This document shows positions 43,701-58,300 of a stretch of DNA of 64,000 nt, one piece after another. Position numbers and translations under genes: made by a program. Positions within the stretch are counted from its first letter, which is position 1. The number at the start of each line of letters is the position of its first letter. The stretch is from positions 6,645,600-6,709,599 of the forward strand of contig NC_134036.1 of assembly GCF_964204645.1 (NCBI RefSeq), read 5' to 3'. The notes under the pieces are model-generated. The model was not told the DNA's origin, ran no database searches, and saw only the letters and a list, made by a program, of their open reading frames with translations. This DNA is from Tubulanus polymorphus (Eukaryota > Nemertea > Palaeonemertea > Tubulaniformes > Tubulanidae).

Positions 43701-46700
43701 GTGCTGACCGGGCCTTGATCAGCGTTACGACCCGGAGCATTGAGGGAGGGAGGGAGGCAGTAGGTCGGTCGTCCGTCCGTTTGTCAGTGTGCCGGCAGTG
43801 ATGGTTGTTCGAAAAATGACTAAGGGCTGACCGGGCCTTGATCAGCGTTACGACCCGGCGCTGGTCAAGGGCGGGAGGGAGGGAGGCAGTAGGTCGGTCG
43901 TCCGTCCGTTCGTCAGTGTGCCGGCAGAGTTGGTTGTTCGAAAAACGACTAAGTGCTGACCGGGCCTTGATCAGCGTTACGACCCGGTGCTGTGAGGGAG
44001 GGAGGGAGGCAGTAGGTCGGTCGTCCATCCGTTCGTCAGTGTGCCGGCGGTGGTTGTTCGAAAACGACTAAGTGCTGACCGGGCCTTGATCAGCGTTACG
44101 ACCCGGCGCAGTGAGGGAGGGAGGGAGGGAGGCAGTAGGTCGGTCGTCCATCCGTTCGTCAGTGTGCCGGCGGTGGTTGTTCGAAAAACGACTAAGTGCT
44201 GACCGGGCCTTGATCAGCGTTACGACCCGGTGCAGTGAGGGAGGGATGGAGGCACTAGGACAGTCGTCCGCCCATTAGTCAGTGTGTCGGCGGTTGTTGT
44301 TCGAAAAACGACTAAGTGCTGACCGGGCCATGAACAGCGTTACGACCCGGCACCGGTCAGGAAGGGAGGGAGGGTGGCAGTAGGTCGGTCGTCCGTTCGT
44401 TGGTCAGTGTGCCGGCGGTGGTAGTTCGAAAAACGACTAAGTGCTGACCGGGCCTTGATCAGCGTTACGACCCGGAGCAGTGTGGGAGGGAGGGGGACAG
44501 TAGGTCGGTCGTCCGTCCGTTCGTCAGTGTGCCGGCAGAGTTGGTTGTTCGAAAAACGACTAAGTGCTGACCGGGCCTTGATCAGCGTTACGACCCGGTG
44601 CTGTGAGGGAGGGAGGGAGGCAGTAGGTCGGTCGTCCATCCGTTCGTCAGTGTGCCGGCGGTGGTTGTTCGAAAAACGACTAAGTGCTGACCGGGCCTTG
44701 ATCAGCGTTACGACCCGGTGCAGTGAGGGAGGGAGGGAGGCACTAGGACAGTCGTCCGCCCGTTAGTCAGTGTGTCGGCGGTTGTTGTTCGAAAAACGAC
44801 TAAGTGCTGACCGGGCCATGAACAGCGTTACGACCCGGCACCGGTCAGGAAGGGAGGGAGGGTGGCAGTAGGTCGGTCGTCCGTTCGTTCGTCAGTGTGC
44901 CGGCGGTGGTTGTTCGAATAACGACTAAGTGCTGACCGGGCCTTGATCAGCGTTACGACCCGGCACCGGTCAGGGAGGGAGGGAGGGAGGCAGTAGGTCG
45001 GTCGTCCGTCCGTTCGTCATTGTGCCGGCGGTGGTAGTTCGAAAAACGACTAAGTGCTGACCGGGCCTTAATCAGCGTTACGACCCGGCACCGGTCAGGA
45101 AGGGAGGGAGGGTGGCAGTAGGTCGGTCGTCCGTTCGTTGGTCAGTGTGCCGGCGGTGGTAATTCGAACAACGACTAAGTGCTGACCGGGCCTTGATCAG
45201 CGTTACGACCCGGAGCAGTGTGGGAGGGAGGGGGACAGTAGGTCGGTCGTCCGTCCGTTCGTCAGTGTGCCGGCAGAGTTGGTTGTTCGAAAAACGACTA
45301 ATTGCTGACCGGGCCTTGATCAGCGTTAGGACCCGGTGCTGTGAGGGAGGGAGGGAGGCAGTAGGTCGGTCGACCATCCGTTCGTCAGTGTGCCGGCGGT
45401 GGTAGTTCGAAAAACGACTAAGTGCTGACCGGGCCTAGATCAGCGTTACGACTCGGTGCAGTGAGGGAGGGAGAGAGGCAGTAGGTCGGTCGTCCGTCCG
45501 GTCGTCAGTGTGCCGGCGGTGGTTGTTCGAAAAACGACTAAGTGCTGACCGGGCCTTGATCAGCGTTACGACCCGGTGCAGTGAGGGAGGGAGGGAGGCA
45601 GTAGGTCGGTCGTCCGTCCGTTCGTCAGTGTGCCGGCAGAGTTGGTTGTTCGAAAAACGACTAAGTGCTGACCGGGCCTTGATCAGCGTTACGACCCGGC
45701 ACCGGTCAGGGAGGGAGGGAGGGTGGCAGTAGGTCGGTCGTCCGTTCGTTCGTCATTGTGCCGGCGGTGGTAGTTCGAAAAACGACTAAGTGCTGACCGG
45801 GCCTTGATCAGCGTTACGACCCGGAGCATTGAGGGAGGGAGGGAGGCAGTAGGTCGGTCGTCCGTCCGTTTGTCAGTGTGCCGGCAGTGATGGTTGTTCG
45901 AAAAATGACTAAGGGCTGACCGGGCCTTGATCAGCGTTACGACCCGGCGCTGGTCAAGCGCGGGAGGGAGGGAGGCAGTAGGTCGGTCGTCCGTCCGTTC
46001 GTCAGTGTGCCGGCAGAGTTGGTTGTTCGAAAAACGACTAAGTGCTGACCGGGCCTTGATCAGCGTTACGACCCGGTGCTGTGAGGGAGGGAGGGAGGCA
46101 GTAGGTCGTTCGTCCATCCGTTCGTCAGTGTGCCGGCGGTGGTTGTTCGAAAAACGACTAAGTGCTGACCGGGCCTTGATCAGCGTTACGACCCGGCGCA
46201 GTGAGGGAGGGAGGGAGGGAGGCAGTAGGTCGGTCGTCCATCCGTTCGTCAGTGTGCCGGCGGTGGTTGTTCGAAAAACGACTAAGTGCTGACCGGGCCT
46301 TGATCAGCGTTACGACCCGGTGCAGTGAGGGAGGGAGGGAGGCACTAGGACAGTCGTCCGCCCGTTAGTCAGTGTGTCGGCGGTTGTTGTTCGAAAAACG
46401 ACTAAGTGCTGACCGGGCCATGAACAGCGTTACGACCCGGCACCGGTCAGGAAGGGAGGGAGGGTGGCAGTAGGTCGGTCGTCCGTCCGTTCGTCAGTGT
46501 GCCGGCGGTGGTTGTTCGAAAAACGACTAAGTGCTGACCGGGCCTTAATCAGCGTTACGACCCGGCACCGGTCAGGAAGGGAGGGAGGGTGGCAGTAGGT
46601 CGGTCGTCCGTTCGTTGGTCAGTGTGCCGGCGGTGGTAGTTCGAAAAACGACTAAGTGCTGACCGGGCCTTGATCAGCGTTACGACCCGGAGCAGTGTGG

Positions 46701-49700
46701 GAGGGGTGGGGACAGTAGGTCGGTCGTCCGTCCGTTCGTCAGTGTGCCGGCAGAGTTGGTTGTTCGAAAAACGACTAAGTGCTGACCGGGCCTTGATCAG
46801 CGTTACGACCCGGTGCTGTGAGGGAGGGAGGGAGGCAGTAGGTCGGTCGTCCATCCGTTCGTAAGTGTGCCGGCGGTGGTTGTTCGAAAAACGACTAAAT
46901 GCTGACCGGGCCTTGATCAGCGTTACGACCCGGCGCAGTGAGGAAGGGAGGGAGGGAGGCAGTAGGTCGGTCGTCCATCCGTTCGTCAGTGTGCCGGCGG
47001 TGGTTGTTCGAAAAACGACTAAGTGCTGACCGGGCCTTGATCAGCGTTACGACCCGGCACCGGTATTGGAGGGAGGGAGGGAGGCACTAGGACAGTCGTC
47101 CGCCCGTTAGTCAGTGTGTCGGCGGTTGTTGTTCGAAAAACGACTAAGTGCTGACCGGGCCATGAACAGCGTTACGACCCGGCACCGGTCAGGAAGGGAG
47201 GGAGGGTGGCAGTAGGTCGGTCGTCCGTCCGTTCGTCAGTGTGCCGGCGGTGGTTGTTCGAAAAACGACTAAGTGCTGACCGGGCCTTGATCAGCGTTAC
47301 GACCCGGTGCAGTGAGGGAGGGAGGGAGGCACTAGGACAGTCGTCCGCCCGTTAGTCAGTGTGTCGGCGGTTGTTGTTCGAAAAACGACTAAGTGCTGAC
47401 CGGGCCATGAACAGCGTTACGACCCGGCACCGGTCAGGAAGGGAGGGAGGGTGGCAGTAGGTCGGTCGTCCGTCCGTTCGTCAGTGTGCCGGCGGTGGTT
47501 GTTCGAAAAACGACTAAGTGCTGACCGGGCCTTAATCAGCGTTACGACCCGGCACCGGTCAGGAAGGGAGGGAGGGTGGCAGTAGGTCGGTCGTCCGTTC
47601 GTTGGTCAGTGTGCCGGCGCTGGTAGTTCGAAAAACGACTAAGTGCTGACCGGGCCTTGATCAGCGTTACGACCCGGAGCAGTGAGGGAGGGAGGGAGGC
47701 AGTAGGTCGGTCGTCCGTCCGTTCGCCAGTGTGCCGCTGGTGGTTGTTCGAAAAACGACTAAGTGCTGATCGGGCCTTGATCAGCGTTACGACCCGGTGC
47801 AGTGAGGGAGGGAGGGAGGCACTAGGACAGTCGTCCGCCCGTTAGTCAGTGTGTCGGCGGTTGTTGTTCGAAAAACGACTAAGTGCTGACCGGGCCATGA
47901 ACAGCGTTACGACCCGGCACCGGTCAGGAAGGGAGGGAGGGTGGCAGTAGGTCGGTCGTCCGTTCGTTGGTCAGTGTGCCGGCGGTGGTAGTTCGAAAAA
48001 CGACTAAGTGCTGACCGGGCCTTGATCAGCGTTACGACCCGGTGCAGTGAGGGAGGGAGGGAGGCACTAGGACAGTCGTCCGCCCGTTAGTCAGTGTGTC
48101 GGCGGTTGTTGTTCGAAAAACGACTAAGTGCTGACCGGGCCATGAACAGCGTTACGACCCGGCACCGGTCAGGAAGGGAGGGAGGGTGGCAGTAGGTCGG
48201 TCGTCCGTTCGTTGGTCAGTGTGCCGGCGCTGGTAGTTCGAAAAACGACTAAGTGCTGACCGGGCCTTGATCAGCGTTACGACCCGGAGCAGTGAGGGAG
48301 GGAGGGAGGCAGTAGGTCGGTCGTCCGTCCGTTCGCCAGTGTGCCGCTGGTGGTTGTTCGAAAAACGACTAAGTGCTGATCGGGCCTTGATCAGCGTTAC
48401 GACCCGGTGCAGTGAGGGAGGGAGGGAGGCACTAGGACAGTCGTCCGCCCGTTAGTCAGTGTGTCGGCGGTTGTTGTTCGAAAAACGACTAAGTGCTGAC
48501 CGGGCCATGAACAGCGTTACGACCCGGCACCGGTCAGGAAGGGAGGGAGGGTGGCAGTAGGTCGGTCGTCCGTTCGTTGGTCAGTGTGCCGGCGGTGGTA
48601 GTTCGAAAAACGAATAAGTGCTGACCGGGCCTTGATCAGCGTTACGACCCGGAGCAGTGTGGGAGGGAGGGGGACAGTAGGTCGGTCGTCCGTCCGTTCG
48701 TCAGTGTGCCGGCAGAGTTGGTTGTTCGAAAAACGACTAAGTGCTGACCGGGCCTTGATCAGCGTTACGACCCGGTGCTGTGAGGGAGGGAGGGAGGCAG
48801 TAGGTCGGTCGTCCATCCGTTCGTTAGTGTGCCGGCGGTGGTTGTTCGAAAAACGACTAAGTGCTGACCGGGCCTTGATCAGCGTTACGACCCGGTGCAG
48901 TGAGGGAGGGAGGGAGGCACTAGGACAGTCGTCCGCCCGTTAGTCAGTGTGTCGGCGGTTGTTGTTCGAAAAACGACTAAGTGCTGACCGGGCCATGAAC
49001 AGCGTTACGACCCGGCACCGGTCAGGAAGGGAGGGAGGGTGGCAGTAGGTCGGTCGTCCGTCCGTTCGTCAGTGTGCCGGCAGTGGTTGTTCGAAAAACG
49101 ACTAAGTGCTGACCGGGCCTTAATCAGCGTTACGACCCGGCACCGGTCAGGAAGGGAGGGAGGGTGGCAGTAGGTCGGTCGTCCGTTCGTTGGTCAGTGT
49201 GCCGGCGGTGGTAGTTCGAAAAACGACTAAGTGCTGACCGGGCCGTGATCAGCGTTACGACCCGGAGCAGTGTGGGAGGGAGGGGGACAGTAGGTCGGTC
49301 GTCCGTCCGTTCGTCAGTGTGCCGGCGGTGGTTGTTCGAAAAACGACTAAGTGCTGACCGGGCCATGATCAGCGTTACGACCCGGTGTAATGAGGGAGGG
49401 ATGGAGGCACTAGGACAGTCGTCCGCCCGTTAGTCAGTGTGTCGGCGGTTGTTGTTCGAAAAACGACTAAGTGCTGACCGGGCCATGAACAGCGTTACGA
49501 CCCGGCACCGGTCAGGAAGGGAGGGAGGGTGGCAGTAGGTCGGTCGTCCGTTCGTTCGTCAGTGTGCCGGCGGTGGTTGTTCGAATAACGACTAAGTGCT
49601 GACCGGGCCTTGATCAGCGTTACGACCCGGCACCGGTCAGGGAGGGAGGGAGGGAGGCAGTAGGTCGGTCGTCCGTCCGTTCGTCATTGTGCCGGCGGTG

Positions 49701-52700
49701 GTAGTTCGAAAAACGACTAAGTGCTGACCGGGCCTTGATCAGCGTTACGACCCGGTGCAGTGAGGGAGGGAGGGAGGCAGTAGGTCGGTCGTCCATCCGT
49801 TCGTCAGTGTGCCGGCGGTGGTAGTTCGAAAAACGACTAAGTGCTGACCGGGCCTTGATCAGCGTTACGACCCGGTGCAGTGAGGGAGGGAGGGAGGGAG
49901 GCAGTAGGTCGGTCGTCCATCCGTTCGTCAGTGTGCCGGCGGTGGTAGTTCGAAAAACGACTAAGTGCTGACCGGGCCTAGATCAGCGTTACGACTCGGT
50001 GCAGTGAGGGAGGGAGAGAGGCAGTAGGTCGGTCGTCCGTCCGGTCGTCAGTGTGCCGGCGGTGGTTGTTCGAAAAACGACTAAGTGCTGACCGGGCCTT
50101 GATCAGCGTTACGACCCGGTGCAGTGAGGGAGGGAGGGAGGCAGTAGGTCGGTCGTCCGTCCGTTCGTCAGTGTGCCGGCAGAGTTGGTTGTTCGAAAAA
50201 CGACTAAGTGCTGACCGGGCCTTGATCAGCGTTACGACCCGGTGCAGTGAGGGAGGGAGGGAGGCAGTAGGTCGGTCGTCCATCCGTTCGTCAGTGTGCC
50301 GGCGGTGGTAGTTCGAAAAACGACTAAGTGCTGACCGGGCCTTGATCAGCGTTACGACCCGGTGCAGTGAGGGAGGGAGGGAGGGAGGCAGTAGGTCGGT
50401 CGTCCATCCGTTCGTCAGTGTGCCGGCGGTGGTAGTTCAAAAAACGACTAAGTGCTGACCGGGCCTTGATCAGCGTTACGACCCGGTGCACTGAGGGAGG
50501 GAGGGAGGCAGTAGGTCGGTCGTCCGTCCGTTCGCCAGTGTGCCGCTGGTGGTTGTTCGAAAAACGACTAAGTGCTGACCGGGCCTTGATCAGCGTTACG
50601 ACCCGGAGCAGTGAGGAAGGGAGGGAGGCAGTAGGTCGGTCGTCCGTCCGTTCGCCAGTGTACCGCTGGTGGTTGTTCGAAAAACGACTAAGTGCTGACC
50701 GGGCCTTGATCAACGTTACGACCCGGTGCAGTGAGGGAGGGAGGGAGGCACTAGGACAGTCGTCCGCCCGTTAGTCAGTGTGTCGGCGGTTGTTGTTCGA
50801 AAAACGACTAAGTGCTGACCGGGCCATGAACAGCGTTACGACCCGGCACCGGTCAGGAAGGGAGGGAGGGTGGCAGTAGGTCGGTCGTCCGTTCGTTGGT
50901 CAGTGTGCCGGCGGTGGTAGTTCGAAAAACGACTAAGTGCTGACCGGGCCTTGATCAGCGTTACGACCCGGAGCAGTGTGGGAGGGAGGGGGACAGTAGG
51001 TCGGTCGTCCGTCCGTTCGTCAGTGTGTCGGCGGTTGTTGTTCGAAAAACGACTAAGTGCTGACCGGGCCATGAACAGCGTTACGACCCGGCACCGGTCA
51101 GGAAGGGAGGGAGGGTGGCAGTAGGTCGGTCGTCCGTCCGTTCGTCAGTGTGCCGGCGGTGGTTGTTCGAAAAACGACTAAGTGCTGACCGGGCCTTAAT
51201 CAGCGTTACGACCCGGCACCGGTCAGGAAGGGAGGGAGGGTGGCAGTAGGTCGGTCGTCCGTTCGTTGGTCAGTGTGCCGGCGGTGGTAGTTCGAAAAAC
51301 GACTAAGTGCTGACCGGGCCTTGATCAGCGTTACGACCCGGCACCGGTCAGGGAGGGAGGGAGGGAGGCAGTAGGTCGGTCGTCCGTCCGTTCGTCATTG
51401 TGCCGGCGGTGGTAGTTCGAAAAACGACTAAGTGCTGACCGGGCCTTGATCAGCGTTACGACCCGGTGCAGTGAGGGAGGGAGGGAGGCAGTAGGTCGGT
51501 CGTCCATCCGTTCGTCAGTGTGCCGGCGGTGGTAGTTCGAAAAACGACTAAGTGCTGACCGGGCCTTGATCAGCGTTACGACCCGGTGCAGTGAGGGAGG
51601 GAGGGAGGGAGGCAGTAGGTCGGTCGTCCATCCGTTCGTCAGTGTGCCGGCGGTGGTAGTTCGAAAAACGACTAAGTGCTGACCGGGCCTAGATCAGCGT
51701 TACGACTCGGTGCAGTGAGGGAGGGAGAGAGGCAGTAGGTCGGTCGTCCGTCCGGTCGTCAGTGTGCCGGCGGTGGTTGTTCGAAAAACGACTAAGTGCT
51801 GACCGGGCCTTGATCAGCGTTACGACCCGGTGCAGTGAGGGAGGGAGGGAGGCAGTAGGTCGGTCGTCCGTCCGTTCGTCAGTGTGCCGGCAGAGTTGGT
51901 TGTTCGAAAAACGACTAAGTGCTGACCGGGCCTTGATCAGCGTTACGACCCGGTGCAGTGAGGGAGGGAGGGAGGCAGTAGGTCGGTCGTCCATCCGTTC
52001 GTCAGTGTGCCGGCGGTGGTAGTTCGAAAAACGACTAAGTGCTGACCGGGCCTTGATCAGCGTTACGACCCGGTGCAGTGAGGGAGGGAGGGAGGGAGGC
52101 AGTAGGTCGGTCGTCCATCCGTTCGTCAGTGTGTCGGCGGTTGTTGTTCGAAAAACGACTAAGTGCTGACCGGGCCATGAACAGCGTTACGACCCGGCAC
52201 CGGTCAGGAAGGGAGGGAGGGTGGCAGTAGGTCGGTCGTCCGTTCGTTGGTCAGTGTGCCGGCGGTGGTAGTTCGAAAAACGACTAAGTGCTGACCGGGC
52301 CTTGATCAGCGTTACGACCCGGAGCAGTGTGGGAGGGAGGGGGACAGTAGGTCGGTCGTCCGTCCGTTTGTCAGTGTGCCGGCAGTGATGGTTGTTCGAA
52401 AAATGACTAAGGGCTGACCGGGCCTTGATCAGCGTTACGACCCGGCGCTGGTCAAGGGCGGGAGGGAGGGAGGCAGTAGGTCGGTCGTCCATCCGTTCGT
52501 CAGTGTGCCGGCGGTGGTAGTTCAAAAAACGACTAAGTGCTGACCGGGCCTTGATCAGCGTTACGACCCGGTGCAGTGAGGGAGGGAGGGAGGCAGTAGG
52601 TCGGTCGTCCGTCCGTTCGCCAGTGTGCCGCTGGTGGTTGTTCGAAAAACGACTAAGTGCTGACCGGGCCTTGATCAGCGTTACGACCCGGAGCAGTGAG

Positions 52701-55379
52701 GGAGGGAGGGAGGCAGTAGGTCGGTCGTCCGTCCGTTCGCCAGTGTACCGCTGGTGGTTGTTCGAAAAACGACTAAGTGCTGACCGGGCCTTGATCAACG
52801 TTACGACCCGGTGCAGTGAGGGAGGGCGGGAGGCACTAGGACAGTCGTCCGCCCGTTAGTCAGTGTGTCGGCGGTTGTTGTTCGAAAAACGACTAAGTGC
52901 TGACCGGGCCATGAACAGCGTTACGAACCGGCACCGGTCAGGAAGGGAGGGAGGGTGGCAGTAGGTCGGTCGTCCGTTCGTTGGTCAGTGTGCCGGCGGT
53001 GGTAGTTCGAAAAACGACTAAGTGCTGACCGGGCCTTGATCAGCGTTACGACCCGGAGCAGTGTGGGAGGGAGGGGGACAGTAGGTCGGTCGTCCGTCCG
53101 TTCGTCAGTGTGCCGGCAGAGTTGGTTGTTCGAAAAACGACTAAGTGCTGACCGGGCCTTGATCAGCGTTACGACCCGGTGCTGTGAGGGAGGGAGGGAG
53201 GCAGTAGGTCGGTCGTCCATCCGTTCGTCAGTGTGCCGGCGGTGGTTGTTCGAAAAACGACTAAGTGCTGACCGGGCCTTGATCAGCGTTACGACCCGGC
53301 GCAGTGAGGAAGGGAGGGAGGGAGGCAGTAGGTCGGTCGTCCATCCGTTCGTCAGTGTGCCGGCGGTGGTAGTTCGAAAAACGACTAAGTGCTGACCGGG
53401 CCTTGATCAGCGTTACGACCCGGAGCAGTGAGGGAGGGAGGGAGGCAGTAGGTCGGTCGTCCGTCCGTTCGCCAGTGTACCGCTGGTGGTTGTTCGAAAA
53501 ACGACTAAGTGCTGACCGGGCCCTGATCAGCGTTACGACCCGGTGCAGTGAGGGAGGGAGGGAGGCACTAGGACAGTCGTCCGCCCGTTAGTCAGTGTGT
53601 CGGCGGTTGTTGTTCGAAAAACGACTAAGTGCTGACCGGGCCATGAACAGCGTTACGACCCGGCACCGGTCAGGAAGGGAGGGAGGGTGGCAGTAGGTCG
53701 GTCGTCCGTTCGTTGGTCAGTGTGCCGGCGGTGGTAGTTCGAAAAACGACTAAGTGCTGACCGGGCCTTGATCAGCGTTACGACCCGGTGCAGTGTGGGA
53801 GGGAGGGGGACAGTAGGTCGGTCGTCCGTCCGTTCGTCAGTGTGCCGGCAGAGTTGGTTGTTCGAAAAACGACTAAGTGCTGACCGGGCCTTGATCAGCG
53901 TTACGACCCGGTGCTGTGAGGGAGGGAGGGAGGCAGTAGGTCGGTCGTCCATCCGTTCGTCAGTGTGCCGGCGGTGGTTGTTCGAAAAACGACTAAGTGC
54001 TGACCGGGCCTTGATCAGCGTTACGACCCGGCGCAGTGAGGAAGGGAGGGAGGGAGGCAGTAGGTCGGTCGTCCATCCGTTCGTCAGTGTGCCGGCGGTG
54101 GTTGTTCGAAAAACGACTAAGTGCTGACCGGGCCTTGATCAGCGTTACGACCCGGTGCAGTAAGGGAGGGAGGGAGGCACTAGGACAGTCGTCCGCCCGT
54201 AAGTCAGTGTGTCGGCGGTTGTTGTTCGAAAAACGACTAAGTGCTGACCGGGCCATGAACAGCGTTACGACCCGGCACCGGTCAGGAAGGGAGGGAGGAT
54301 GGCAGTAGGTCGGTCGTCCGTCCGTTTGTCAGTGTGCCGGCAGTGATGGTTGTTCGAAAAATGACTAAGGGCTGACCGGGCCTTGATCAGCGTTACGACC
54401 CGGCGCTGGTCAAGGGCGGGAGGGAGGGAGGCAGTAGGTCGGTCGTTCATCCGTTCGTCAGTGTGCCGGCGGTGGTAGTTCGAAAAACGACTAAGTGCTG
54501 ACCGGGCCTAGATCAGCGTTACGACTCGGTGCAGTGAGGGAGGGAGAGAGGCAGTAGGTCGGTCGTCCGTCCGGTCGTCAGTGTGCCGGCGGTGGTTGTT
54601 CGAAAAACGACTAAGTGCTGACCGGGCCTTGATCAGCGTTACGACCCGGTGCAGTGAGGGAGGGAGGGAGGCAGTAGGTCGGTCGTCCATCCGTTCGTCT
54701 GTGTGCCGGCGGTGGTTGTTCGAAAAACGACTAAGTGCTGACCGGGCCTTGATCAGCGTTACGACCCGGCGCAGTGAGTAAGGGAGGGAGGGAGGCAGTA
54801 GGTCGGTCGTCCATCCGTTCGTCAGTGTGCCGGCGGTTGTTGTTCGAAAAACGACTAAGTGCTGACCGGGCCTTGATCAGCGTTACGACCCGGTGCAGTG
54901 AGGGAGGGAGGGAGGCACTAGGACAGTCATCCGCCCGTTAGTCAGTGTGTCGGCGGTTGTTGTTCGAAAAACGACTAAGTGCTGACCGGGCCATGAACAG
55001 CGTTACGACCCGGCACCGGTCAGGAAGGGAGGGAGGGTGGCAGTAGGTCGGTCGTCCGTTCGTTGGTCAGTGTGCCGGCGGTGGTAGTTCGAAAAACGAC
55101 TAAGTGCTGACCGGGCCTTGATCAGCGTTACGACCCGGAGCAGTGTGGGAGGGAGGGGGACAGTAGGTCGGTCGTCCGTCCGTTCGTCAGTGTGCCGGCG
55201 GTGGTTGTTCGAAAAACGACTAAGTGCTGACCGGGCCTTGATCAGCGTTACGACCCGGCACCGGTCAGGGAGGGAGGGAGGGAGGCAGTAGGTCGGTCGT
55301 CCGTCCGTTCGTCATTGTGCCGGCGGTGGTAGTTCGAAAAACGACTAAGTGCTGACCGGGCCTTGATCAGCGTTACGAC

Positions 55380-58300
55380 CCGGAGCATTGAGGGAGGGAG
55401 GGAGGCAGTAGGTCGGTCGTCCGTCCGTTTGTCAGTGTGCCGGCAGTGATGGTTGTTCGAAAAATGACTAAGGGCTGACCGGGCCTTGATCAGCGTTACG
55501 ACCCGGCACCGGTCAGGAAGGGAGGGAGGGTGGCAGTAGGTCGGTCGTCCGTCCGTTCGCCAGTGTGCCGCTGGTGGTTGTTCGAAAAACGACTAAGTGC
55601 TGACCGGGCCTTGATCAGCGTTACGACCCGGAGCAGTGAGGGAGGGAGGGAGGCAGTAGGTCGGTCGTCCGTCCGTTCGCCAGTGTGCCGCTGGTGGTTG
55701 TTCGAAAAACGACTAAGTGCTGACCGGGCCTTGATCAGCGTTACGACCCGGTGCAGTGAGGGAGGGAGGGAGGCAGTAGGTCGGTCGTCCGTCCGTTCGT
55801 CAGTGTGCCGGCAGAGTTTGTTGTTCGAAAAACGACTAAGTGCTGACCGGGCCATGAACAGCGTTACGACCCGGCACCGGTCAGGGAGGGAGGGAGGGAG
55901 GCAGTAGGTCGGTCGTCCATCCGTTCGTCAGTGTGCCGGCGGTGGTAGTTCGAAAAACGACTAAGTGCTGTCCGGGCCTTGATCAGCGTTACGACCCGGT
56001 GCAGTGAGGGAGGGAGGGAGGGAGGCAGAAGGTCCGTCGTCCGCCCGTTAGTCAGTGTGTCGGCGGTTGCTGTTCGAAAAACGACTAAGTGCTGACCGGG
56101 CCATGAACAGCGTTACGACCCGGCACCGGTCAGGAAGGGAGGGAGGGTGGCAGTAGGTCGGTCGTCCGTTCGTTCGTCAGTGTGCCGGCGGTGGTAGTTC
56201 GAAAAACGACTAAGTGCTGACCGGGCCTAGATCAGCGTTACGACCCGGTGCAGTGAGGGAGGGAGAGAGGCAGTAGGTCGGTCGTCCGTCCGGTCGTCAG
56301 TGTGCCGGCGGTGGTTGTTCGAAAAACGACTAAGTGCTGACCGGGCCTTGATCAGCGTTACGACCCGGAGCAGTGAGGGAGGGAGGGAGGGAGGCAGTAG
56401 GTCGGTCGTCCGTCCGTTCGCCAGTGTGCCGCTGGTGGTTGTTCGAAAAACGACTAAGTGCTGACCGGGCCTTGATCAGCGTTACGACCCGGTGCAGTGA
56501 GGGAGGGAGGGAGGCAGTAGGTCGGTCGTCCATCCGTTCGTCAGTGTGCCGGCAGAGTTGGTTGTTCGAAAAACGACTAAGTGCTGACCGGGCCTTGATC
56601 AGCGTTACGACCCGGTGCAGTGAGGGAGGGAGGGAGGGAGGCAATAGGTCGGTCGTCCATCCGTTCGTCAGTGTGCCGGCGGTGGTAGTTCGAAAAACGA
56701 CTAAGTGCTGACCGGGCCTTGATCAGCGTTACGACCCGGTGCAGTGAGGGAGGGAGGGAGGGAAGCAGTAGGTCGGTCGTCCATCCGTTCGTCAGTATGC
56801 CGGCGGTGGTAGTTCGAAAAACGACTAAGTGCTGACCGGGCCTTGATCAGCGTTACGACCCGGTGCAGTGAGGGAGGGAGGGAGGGAGGCACTAGGACAG
56901 TCGTCAGCCCGTTAGTCAGTGTGTCGGCGGTTGTTGTTCGAAAAACGACTAAGTGCTGACCGGGCCATGAACAGCGTTACGACCCGGCACCGGTCAGGAA
57001 GGGAGGGAGGGTGGCAGTAGGTCGGTCGTCCGTTCGTTCGTCATTGTGCCGGCGGTGGTTGTTCGAAAAACGACTAAGTGCTGACCGGGCCTTGATCAGC
57101 GTTACGACCCGGCACCGGTCAGGGAGGGAGGGAGGGAGGCAGTAGGTCGGTCGTCCGTCCGTTCGTCAGTGTGCCGGCGGTGGTTGTTCGAAAAACGACT
57201 AAGTGCTGACCGGGCCTTGATCAGCGTTACGACCCGGTGCAGTGAGGGAGGGAGGGAGGGAAGCAGTAGGTCGGTCGTCCATCCGTTCGTCAGTATGCCG
57301 GCGGTGGTAGTTCGAAAAACGACTAAGTGCTGACCGGGCCTTGATCAGCGTTACGACCCGGAGCATTGAGGGAGGGAGGGAGGCAGTAGGTCGGTCGTCC
57401 GTCCGTTTGTCAGTGTGCCGGCAGTGATGGTTGTTCGAAAAATGACTAAGGGCTGACCGGGCCTTGATCAGCGTTACGACCCGGCACCGGTCAGGAAGGG
57501 AGGGAGGGTGGCAGTAGGTCGGTCGTCCGTCCGTTCGCCAGTGTGCCGCTGGTGGTTGTTCGAAAAACGACTAAGTGCTGACCGGGCCTTGATCAGCGTT
57601 ACGACCCGGAGCAGTGAGGGAGGGAGGGAGGCAGTAGGTCGGTCGTCCGTCCGTTCGCCAGTGTGCCGCTGGTGGTTGTTCGAAAAACGACTAAGTGCTG
57701 ACCGGGCCTTGATCAGCGTTACGACCCGGTGCAGTGAGGGAGGGAGGGAGGCAGTAGGTCGGTCGTCCGTCCGTTCGTCAGTGTGCCGGCAGAGTTTGTT
57801 GTTCGAAAAACGACTAAGTGCTGACCGGGCCATGAACAGCGTTACGACCCGGCACCGGTCAGGGAGGGAGGGAGGGAGGCAGTAGGTCGGTCGTCCATCC
57901 GTTCGTCAGTGTGCCGGCGGTGGTAGTTCGAAAAACGACTAAGTGCTGTCCGGGCCTTGATCAGCGTTACGACCCGGTGCAGTGAGGGAGGGAGGGAGGG
58001 AGGCAGAAGGTCCGTCGTCCGCCCGTTAGTCAGTGTGTCGGCGGTTGCTGTTCGAAAAACGACTAAGTGCTGACCGGGCCATGAACAGCGTTACGACCCG
58101 GCACCGGTCAGGAAGGGAGGGAGGGTGGCAGTAGGTCGGTCGTCCGTTCGTTCGTCAGTGTGCCGGCGGTGGTAGTTCGAAAAACGACTAAGTGCTGACC
58201 GGGCCTAGATCAGCGTTACGACCCGGTGCAGTGAGGGAGGGAGAGAGGCAGTAGGTCGGTCGTCCGTCCGGTCGTCAGTGTGCCGGCGGTGGTTGTTCGA